Assembly: GCA_027067575.1 (NCBI GenBank)
Contig: JAMOVQ010000047.1
Coordinates: 1-52,483 of the forward strand
Source of the DNA: Thermoanaerobaculia bacterium
Lineage (GTDB): Bacteria; Acidobacteriota; Thermoanaerobaculia; Thermoanaerobaculales; Sulfomarinibacteraceae
DNA: 52,483 nucleotides
Direction of reading: 5' to 3'
The number at the start of each line of letters is the position of its first letter. Position 1 is the first letter of the stretch. Both the position numbers and the translations under genes were made by a program. Shown piece by piece: positions 46,683 to 52,483 of this stretch. The notes under the pieces were generated by a model. That model did no database searches and was not told the DNA's origin. It worked only from the letters and a program-made list of their open reading frames with translations.

Positions 46683-48445
46683 GCGCATCTTCCGTCTCAG
46701 GGCTCGGCGTCAGTCCCGGCATCGCCATCGGCGAGCCCGTGGTCCATCTGGCCCGGCCCGTGGCGGTGCTTCGGGTTCCGATTCCGAAGAATCGGGTGGA
46801 TGACGAGATCGCACGGTTCCGTGATGCCGTCCGCCGCGCGGCGGAGGCCATCGAGCACAACGCCCGGAGAGCGCGGGAACGGATGGGGGAGGAGTACGCG
46901 GCGATCTTCGAGGCACACAGCATGATCGCAAGGGACCCGGTTCTCGTCGAGAAGGTGGAGAAGCTCATCCGGACGGGTGCCGTCAACGCCGAGTGGGCGT
47001 TCGATCAGGTCGTGGCGGAGTACATGGAGCAGTTCGAGGGCCTCGGCGACGGCTACCTGGCCGAGCGCCGGCTCGATCTCCTCGACGTTGCATCCCAGAT
47101 TCTCAACATCCTCCAGGGATACGACTTTGGAAAGCTTCAGGAGCTCGAACGCCCGGTGATCCTCGTGGCGGACGACTTGCCGCCCTCCCAGGCGGTTCAG
47201 CTTCCGCTCGATCATGTCTTGGGCTTCGTTCTCGAGACCGGTGGAGCGACATCCCACACGACGATCATCGCACGCTCGCTGGGGATCCCGGCGATCGTCG
47301 GAGCGCACGGCGCCTGCCAGGCGGCGCTCGAGGCCCGGATGGCGGTGGTGGACGCGTTCGAGGGCCGGGTCGTGTTCGATCCCGACCCGGCCGAGATCGC
47401 GGAGTACGAGTCTCGGAACGCAGAGTACGCCGAACAGCGTGAACACCTCGTGGAGCTCGTGGCTCAGCCTCCCGTCACGCGCGATGGCCACAGGATCACG
47501 CTGCTCGCGAACCTCGATCTTCCGTCGGAAATGCGGGAGGCGGATCGCTGGAACGCCGAGGGCGTGGGCCTGTACCGGTCCGAGTTCCTCTACATGCGGT
47601 TCGCTCCCGGACTGCCTTCCGAGGAGGATCACTTCCAGCACTACATGGACCTGGTCTCCCGGGCCAACGGCCGGCCCGTGGTCATCAGGACGTTCGACCT
47701 CGGTGGCAAGAAGCTGGCACGGGAGGTCATCGGGGCCAGGGAGAGCAACCCGATCCTCGGGTTACGAGGGATCCGTCTCTGTCTCCGCCAGCGTGATTTC
47801 TTTGCGGATCAGCTCCGGGCGCTGCTCCGGGTCTGCGGGCAGTTCCCCGCGGGACAGGTCAGGATCATGCTGCCGCTGATCTCCGGGATCGAGGAGGTCC
47901 GGAAGACGCGGTGCCTTCTCCGAAGACTCACGAAGAAGCTCCGCGCTGAGGGTCACCATATCCCCGAGAACGTTCCGCTCGGCGTGATGGTCGAGGTGCC
48001 GTCCAGCGCACTGATTGCGGACCGGCTCGCGCAGGAGGTGGACTTCTTCTCCATCGGCACCAACGATCTCACCCAGTACACCCTCGCGGTGGACAGGGCC
48101 AACGAAATGGTCGCCGAGCTGTACCGGCCGAGCCACCCCGCGATCCTGCGGCTGATCGAGGAGGTGGTTCAGGCTGCCAGCCATGCGGGGATCGAGGTCT
48201 CGATCTGTGGAGAGACAGCGGCCGATCCGCTGATGGTCCCCGTTCTGGTCGGACTTGGACTGAAGAAGTTGAGCATGAACCCCCAGTCGCTTCCGGTGGT
48301 CAGGAACCTCATCCGGCATCTCTCCTACCGGGAGGCGGCCCATATCTCCCGTACCGCACTCAGGCTCTCCACGGCCTCGGAGGTGGAGGAGTACCTCCTC
48401 GAACGCCTTGCAATCCTGTTCGCGAAGATCAAGATTCACGTATAG
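46679..48445 (+). CDS. ptsI: PTS enzyme I
   Basis: 588 aa phosphoenolpyruvate-protein phosphotransferase. Phospho-His193 in GGATSHTTIIARSLGIPAIVG; PEP-binding barrel with NAEGVGLYRSEFLYM, RTFDLGGKK, SNPILGLRGIR, GVMVEVPSSA, FFSIGTNDLTQYT and the catalytic SICGETAAD. Transfers phosphate from PEP to HPr. Full length, with no EIIA fusion. Confidence 0.97.
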   Translation: MSASSVSGLGVSPGIAIGEPVVHLARPVAVLRVPIPKNRVDDEIARFRDAVRRAAEAIEHNARRARERMGEEYAAIFEAHSMIARDPVLVEKVEKLIRTGAVNAEWAFDQVVAEYMEQFEGLGDGYLAERRLDLLDVASQILNILQGYDFGKLQELERPVILVADDLPPSQAVQLPLDHVLGFVLETGGATSHTTIIARSLGIPAIVGAHGACQAALEARMAVVDAFEGRVVFDPDPAEIAEYESRNAEYAEQREHLVELVAQPPVTRDGHRITLLANLDLPSEMREADRWNAEGVGLYRSEFLYMRFAPGLPSEEDHFQHYMDLVSRANGRPVVIRTFDLGGKKLAREVIGARESNPILGLRGIRLCLRQRDFFADQLRALLRVCGQFPAGQVRIMLPLISGIEEVRKTRCLLRRLTKKLRAEGHHIPENVPLGVMVEVPSSALIADRLAQEVDFFSIGTNDLTQYTLAVDRANEMVAELYRPSHPAILRLIEEVVQAASHAGIEVSICGETAADPLMVPVLVGLGLKKLSMNPQSLPVVRNLIRHLSYREAAHISRTALRLSTASEVEEYLLERLAILFAKIKIHV

Positions 48446-48456
48446 GAGTTCTGCCG

Positions 48457-48828
48457 ATGCCAAGGATCGAACCGCGCCGGATCGAGAAACCATGGGGCCA
48501 CGAGGAGATCTTCGCGGTGACCGAGCGGTACGTCGGGAAGATCCTGTTCATCCGAGAGGGCGAGGCGTTGAGCCTTCAGTACCATGAACGCAAGGACGAG
48601 ACGATCCGTATCCTCGACGGCCTGATGGAGCTCGTCAGCGGTCCGGAACCCGAGGCACTCGAGAGCCACCGGCTTCAGCCGGGCGATGTCTTTCACGTTC
48701 CACCCGGGACGGTCCACCGGATGATCGCACTCGAGGATACGCGCGTCCTCGAGGTCTCCACACCAGAGCTCGACGACGTCGTCCGCCTCCAGGACCGGTA
48801 CGGACGGGAAGGAACGAACATCCCCTGA
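48457..48828 (+). CDS. Small cupin (mannose-6-phosphate isomerase-like)
   Basis: 123 aa single cupin. Motif 1 LQYHERKDETIRILDG and motif 2 LQPGDVFHVPPGTVHRMIALE give the metal-binding His and Glu residues. The start RIEKPWGHEEIFAVTERYVGKILFI is like the C-terminal domain of GDP-mannose pyrophosphorylase/isomerase proteins. A sugar-phosphate isomerase role is possible. AGGAG 8 nt before the ATG; 11 nt after ptsI. Confidence 0.85.
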   Translation: MPRIEPRRIEKPWGHEEIFAVTERYVGKILFIREGEALSLQYHERKDETIRILDGLMELVSGPEPEALESHRLQPGDVFHVPPGTVHRMIALEDTRVLEVSTPELDDVVRLQDRYGREGTNIP

Positions 48829-48848
48829 TGGGGGAAGGGAGCCCGAAG

Positions 48849-49514
48849 ATGAAACGAGAGACCGGACGCCATCCGTTGCACGCCGCAGTCCTTCTCATCG
48901 GGGTGCTGGCGTACGCTGCCCCAACCCTGTCGGCGGAACCGGAGGCAACGGCGACGCCCGCGCCGACCGCAGCCCCAACGCCCTCTCCCGAGCCCGGATC
49001 CCTCGCCGCTGCCGCCAGCCGGATCAAGCTCAAGAAGCCCCGGACGAAAGGGGAGGGGATCGTCATCACCAACGAGAACCTCCCGGATTACGCTGCAAAG
49101 GGGGCCTTGACCTTTGCCAAGGGTTCCTCCACGGGGTCAGAGGATGGAGGACTCGACGAGGCTTCCGAAGGCGGGGACGAGGCTCACGAGGACGGCCAGA
49201 AAAGCGGGAAGGACAAGCGCGAGTACTGGCAAAAGCGGTACAAGGATCAGCTGAAGCGCATCCAGGAGATGAAGAAGCGGATCAAGGAGCTCGACAAGGA
49301 GATTCCCGGACTCTGGGCACAGTTCTACTCCTGGGACGACCCGGTCTACCGGGATTCGGTGATCAAGCCGAAGCTGGACAAGGCGCTGGCGGAATCCGAG
49401 ACGTTGAAGAAGAAGCTTCCCGAGGAGGAGGCGAAGCTCGACAGGATCCGGGAGGAGGCGCGCCGAGACGGAGCGCTGCCCGGCTGGTTCCGCGGACTCG
49501 ACGCCGGGGAATGA
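48849..49514 (+). CDS. Secreted or periplasmic coiled-coil protein
   Basis: 221 aa from ATG 48849 (GGGGGAAGGGAG upstream; ATG 48828 overlaps the cupin stop and is less likely). Signal peptide in residues 1-30 (LHAAVLLIGVLAYAAPTLSA), then a Pro/Ala/Thr-rich linker (ATATPAPTAAPTPSPEP) and a charged segment. A long coiled coil follows (about 115-210; YWQKRYKDQLKRIQEMKKRIKELDKEIPGLWAQFYSWDDPVYRDSVIKPKLDKAL). Family not recognised. Possibly an envelope-associated protein. Confidence 0.75.
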   Translation: MKRETGRHPLHAAVLLIGVLAYAAPTLSAEPEATATPAPTAAPTPSPEPGSLAAAASRIKLKKPRTKGEGIVITNENLPDYAAKGALTFAKGSSTGSEDGGLDEASEGGDEAHEDGQKSGKDKREYWQKRYKDQLKRIQEMKKRIKELDKEIPGLWAQFYSWDDPVYRDSVIKPKLDKALAESETLKKKLPEEEAKLDRIREEARRDGALPGWFRGLDAGE

Positions 49515-49606
49515 TCGGGACGCGTTGGGTCGTCTGACAGCGTGGGACACGATCCTCCGTCACAGGGCCTCTGAGACTGTACGGTTTGCTCGAACAGGAC
49601 ACGCGA

Positions 49607-51019
49607 ATGAGACTGCGAACCTATTTCATCGAGACCCGTGGATGTCCGATGAACGTCCACGACAGCGAGCGGCTGGAGGGGCAGCTGATCGCCTCGGGGC
49701 TCCGGCCTGCTGCGGATGCCGGATCGGCCGACCTCGTCCTCCTCAACACCTGCGCCGTCCGGGAACGCCCGGTGCAGAAGATCCACGGCCGGATCGACCA
49801 GCTCGCACGCCTTCCCCGACCGCCGGCCGTTGCCATCTGCGGCTGTGTGGCGCAACAGGAGGCCGACGCATTGCTCGAGCGATCGGCCAGCGTCGTTCTC
49901 GTCCTTGGCCCGCGCAAGGTCGGTCGCCTCGCCGGTCTGCTGCACCGTGTGGAACAAGGGGAACGGCTCGTCGTCACGGGGTTCGACGAGACCCCAGGCG
50001 GAGATCCTCATCTCGGCCACCATGCCACACCGTACCGGGGGATGGTCACGGTGACGGAAGGGTGCGACGAGTTCTGCACCTACTGCGTCGTTCCGTACAC
50101 ACGCGGGCGCGAGGCCAGCCGCCCCGTGAACGCCATCGCCGCCGAGGTCGGGCACCTGGTAGCCGGGGGCGTGTCCGAGATCCTGCTCCTCGGGCAGACG
50201 ATCAACTCGTACCGGTGTCCGCAAACCGGCGTCGGCTTCGCCGCATTGCTTGACCGCCTTGCATCGGCGGGACCGCACATCCCTCGGCTTCGGTTCCTCA
50301 CGTCCCATCCCCGTCATTTCGACGACCTGCTCATCGAGACCATTGCGGCACACCCGCACCTCTCGCGTTACCTCCACCTGCCGGTCCAGGCGGGCTCGGA
50401 TGCCGTCCTGTCCCGGATGAAGCGACGGTACACCCGGGCCGAGTACCTCGAGCTCATCGAGAGGATCCGCCAGGCGGTTCCCGAGGCGAACCTATCCACC
50501 GACGTCATCGTCGGGTTCCCCGGCGAGACCGAAGCCGACTTCCTTCAGACCCTCGACCTCCTGGAGACCGTGCGGTTCGGCCAGGTGTTCGCCTTCGCCT
50601 TCTCCCCTCGGCCCCGAACGCCCGCGGCGCGGTATGCCGACGCCGTTCCCGAACCGGTGAAGAAGGAACGGCTCCACCGCCTGTTCGAGGTCACCGACAG
50701 GATCGAGCGTGAGCTCAACGAGACCCTGGTCGGGACCGTGCAGGAGGTCTTGATCGAGGGTGATTCGCGCCGCTCCGGCGCGGAATGGCAGGGGAGGGGA
50801 GCGGACAACCGCGTCGTCAACTTCGCCAAGGTGGGAGACGACCGTCCGGGCGATATCGTGCCCGTCCGGATCACCGCAGCGGCCGCGCACTCCCTCCACG
50901 GCGACCGGATCCCGGCCGAACCGTACCACCGGTTCGTTCCCCGCACGCTCCCCGTGCTCGACCGTGCAATGCCACAAACAAAGCGGGGCGAACCGGGCCC
51001 CAGGGAACCCCGGCCTTGA
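49607..51019 (+). CDS. miaB: tRNA-2-methylthio-N6-dimethylallyladenosine synthase
   Basis: 470 aa radical-SAM methylthiotransferase acting on A37 of tRNA. N-terminal domain cysteines in ETRGCPMNVHDSE, LLNTCAVRE and CGCVAQQEA; radical SAM cluster CDEFCTYCVVPYTRGRE; then HLPVQAGSDAVLSRMKRRYTR and a TRAM domain near the C-terminus. ATG 49607 is chosen; TTG 49586 is an alternative with seven extra residues. Distinguished from rimO (23078) by the YTRGRE/VRE wording. Confidence 0.94.
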   Translation: MRLRTYFIETRGCPMNVHDSERLEGQLIASGLRPAADAGSADLVLLNTCAVRERPVQKIHGRIDQLARLPRPPAVAICGCVAQQEADALLERSASVVLVLGPRKVGRLAGLLHRVEQGERLVVTGFDETPGGDPHLGHHATPYRGMVTVTEGCDEFCTYCVVPYTRGREASRPVNAIAAEVGHLVAGGVSEILLLGQTINSYRCPQTGVGFAALLDRLASAGPHIPRLRFLTSHPRHFDDLLIETIAAHPHLSRYLHLPVQAGSDAVLSRMKRRYTRAEYLELIERIRQAVPEANLSTDVIVGFPGETEADFLQTLDLLETVRFGQVFAFAFSPRPRTPAARYADAVPEPVKKERLHRLFEVTDRIERELNETLVGTVQEVLIEGDSRRSGAEWQGRGADNRVVNFAKVGDDRPGDIVPVRITAAAAHSLHGDRIPAEPYHRFVPRTLPVLDRAMPQTKRGEPGPREPRP

Positions 51020-51044
51020 CAACGGCCCGGCCTGTCCGCACATT
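51016..51044 (+). promoter_or_regulatory. Leaderless sigma-70-type promoter of the bifunctional-nuclease-family gene
   Basis: TTGACA (51016-51021), 17-bp spacer, CACATT (51039-51044), then GGTGGC and ATG 51051: a 6-nt gap and no ribosome-binding site. The -35 overlaps the miaB stop (TGA 51017-51019). Confidence 0.7.
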
Positions 51045-51050
51045 GGTGGC

Positions 51051-51557
51051 ATGAACGAGCCGGATGTTCCGTTTCGCGAGGAGGATCTCGAGGCCGTCCG
51101 AATACGGGCTCTGGTGATGGACCCCGTCTCGTCCGTTCCAGTGGTCGTCCTCGAGAGCGAGGCCGGCGGAACGCTCCTGCCGATCTGGATCGGGCTCTGC
51201 GAGGCCAACGCCATCGCCCTCGCGATGGAGTCCGTCGCCACGCCACGTCCGATGACCCACGACCTGCTCGTCTCCATCATCGAGGCCACGGGCCACCGTG
51301 TGGAACGAGTCGTCATCCACGCCCTCGAGCACAACGTCTTCCATGCGGTACTCCTGCTCTCGGGCGCCAACGGAAACATCCCGGTGGATTCGAGACCATC
51401 CGACGCCCTGGCCCTCGCCGTCAGGATGCAAACGCCGCTCTTCGTCACCCGCGGAGTTCTCTCCGAGGCGGCGTTCCGGGAACGGAGCGAATCCGAGCTC
51501 ATCCGTGCGGTCCTCGAGAAGATTCCCGCGGAGGATCTCGGCCGCTGGAAGATGTGA
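51051..51557 (+). CDS. Bifunctional nuclease family protein (DUF151)
   Basis: 168 aa. The core LPIWIGLCEANAIALAMESVATPRPMTHDLLVSIIEA, IPVDSRPSDALALAVRMQTPLFV and a VL ending match the BFN/DUF151 domain found alone in many bacteria. Some plant relatives have nuclease activity; in bacteria the role is unclear. Starts with a leaderless promoter. The frame is open upstream within miaB but that part is out of frame with it. Last gene before a 926-bp repeat region. Confidence 0.9.
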   Translation: MNEPDVPFREEDLEAVRIRALVMDPVSSVPVVVLESEAGGTLLPIWIGLCEANAIALAMESVATPRPMTHDLLVSIIEATGHRVERVVIHALEHNVFHAVLLLSGANGNIPVDSRPSDALALAVRMQTPLFVTRGVLSEAAFRERSESELIRAVLEKIPAEDLGRWKM

Positions 51558-51633
51558 GGGTACAGCAAGCCCACGGCCCGCCTCGCCACCCGCAGCCCTC
51601 CACCCGGTACCCCACACCACACCCACCTTCCAA

Positions 51634-52314
51634 GGGACGAGCAAAGCGATGTCCCCGTCGGCGCCTCGAAGAACCGTGCCCTCAACGATTTGGACAGCCC
51701 CCAACCCGACCGACCCGCCGGCCGAAACGAGGTGCCCCCACCTGGTACCCCACTCACCCGCCCGACCAGGGACGAGCGAAGCGACGTCCCGGTTGGCGCT
51801 CCAGAGAACCAGGCCCTTCACGATCGGGACGGTCCTCCAACTCGCCTGATCCGCCGGCCGAAACGAAGCACTCCCGCATGGTGCCCCACATACCCGCCGC
51901 CCCAGGGACGAGCGAAGCGATGTTCCGGTTGGCGCTCCAGAGAACCAGGCCCTTCACAATTGGGTCTGTCCCCTCGAGCAGCGCGATGCGGGCTGAAGCC
52001 CGCGCTCCGTTGGGCTCGCCCCGGACGAAGGAAAAACAATGTCCCCTGCTCCTGCCCTTCGGCCGAAACGAAGGCCCTTCGCGCGGTACCCCATCCCTCG
52101 CCCACCCAGGGACGGGCGAAGCAATGTCCCGGTTGGCGCCGCAGAGAACTAAGCCCTCCACGATTGGGACTGTCCCCGCAACCTGGCCGAAACCCCCGCC
52201 GAGAGGATGGCGCTCCACCTGGTGCCCCACTCATTCACCCGCCCAGGGACGAGCGAAGCGACGTTCCGGTTGGCGCTCCAGAGAACCGAGACCATCACGA
52301 TTGGGACTGTCCCC
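51634..52314 (+). repeat. Tandem array of about 136-bp repeats with two palindromes each
   Basis: Five clear units start at 51634, 51769, 51905, 52109 and 52246 (periods 135, 136, 204, 137). A decayed sixth starts near 52022. Each begins GGGACGAGCGAAGCGA followed by a closing GTCCC (or GTTCC), a hairpin. About 40 bp on each has GGTTGGCGCTCCAGAGAACC, then GGGACTGTCCCC or a variant (clear at 51826, 51962, 52166, 52303), which is the reverse complement of the GGGGACAGTCCC REP. This fills the gene-free region 51558-52483; nothing else was seen there except the insert at 51988. Confidence 0.88.
51988..52003 (+). repeat. Second palindrome type inserted in the 136-bp array
   Basis: GCGGGCTGAAGCCCGC, a perfect 7-bp stem with a 2-nt loop, followed by GCTCC. 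It lies in the extra segment that makes the third unit about 68 bp longer than the others. This motif resembles a common REP-like sequence of other genomes. Confidence 0.7.
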
Positions 52315-52483
52315 TCAACGGAGTCCTTCGCCATCCAGCGATCGAGCGCCCCACGTGGAACGGGCCGGCGTGGGGGCGGGGGCGGTCCGGGGACGGAGGG
52401 GAGGGCAAGCCCCGTGGAGGCGTGCCCGGGCGGCGAGCGCAGACGGCTTGGCCCGAGAGGGTGGATGGGTGGGGGAAGGGTAA

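Noticed and set aside
51554-52483. 309-aa open frame through the terminal repeats
   Set aside because: The repeat periods (135, 136, 204, 137) shift the frame between units and the frame is open to the window end; it is read-through of stop-poor repeat DNA.

Overview
This is a high-GC window from a Gram-negative bacterium: it carries lpxB, an lptC/lptA-like fusion, lptB and rodZ. I infer Acidobacteriota (Thermoanaerobaculia-like). The reasons are the very large secreted protease with a dockerin-like C-terminus, the rpoN-hpf-ptsN-hprK-rapZ-PTS block, and the rpsA-HU-HIT-lpxB order. The phylum is an inference from gene content, not a phylogeny. No tRNA, rRNA or CRISPR array was seen. The 13-G run at the left edge looks like an assembly or window artefact.

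Layout. (1) 0-9.1 kb, plus strand: a cell-surface polysaccharide operon. It has a three-domain family-2 glycosyltransferase, a second glycosyltransferase, an LTA-synthase-like sulfatase and a polytopic membrane protein, chained by ATGA overlaps. (2) 9-11.1 kb, minus strand: a PIG-L deacetylase, a P-loop kinase, and an HTH protein fused to a PTS EIIA domain. (3) 11.2-12.4 kb: a REP-associated tyrosine transposase (RAYT) flanked by inverted copies of a 13-bp palindrome. (4) 12.5-16.5 kb: a secreted trypsin-like protease, then imuB-imuA on the minus strand. (5) 17-26.5 kb, plus strand: cmk, rpsA (TTG start), HU/IHF, HIT, DUF6677-like, a 57-aa membrane protein, lpxB, a hotdog thioesterase, rimO, ribF and a PrsW-like protease. 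(6) 26.5-31.6 kb: a 1679-aa secreted subtilisin. (7) 31.6-36.3 kb: two related helical-repeat proteins around rodZ, a J-domain/TPR protein and a PP2C phosphatase. (8) 36.4-51.6 kb: apgM, accA, lptC/A, lptB (apparent CTG start), rpoN, hpf, ptsN, hprK, rapZ, EIIA-Man, HPr, EI, a cupin, a secreted coiled-coil protein, miaB and a bifunctional-nuclease-family protein. (9) 51.6-52.5 kb: a gene-free array of about 136-bp repeats.

The most striking signal is the palindrome GGGGACACTCCCC (variant GGGGACAGTCCCC). Twelve exact copies and many near copies were counted by eye. They flank the RAYT, form a 7-copy array upstream of cmk, recur in the terminal 136-bp repeats, and, unusually, lie inside protein-coding genes of the polysaccharide operon. 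There they are read through as GTLP, GSVP or GDTL peptides. The element has no stop codon in any of the six frames. A second theme is a set of seven genes whose -10 box ends 6-7 nt before the start codon with no ribosome-binding site, which points to leaderless transcripts. A third is a regulatory PTS (EI, HPr with a Ser site, HprK, three EIIA-type proteins) with no sugar-transporting EIIB/EIIC in the window.
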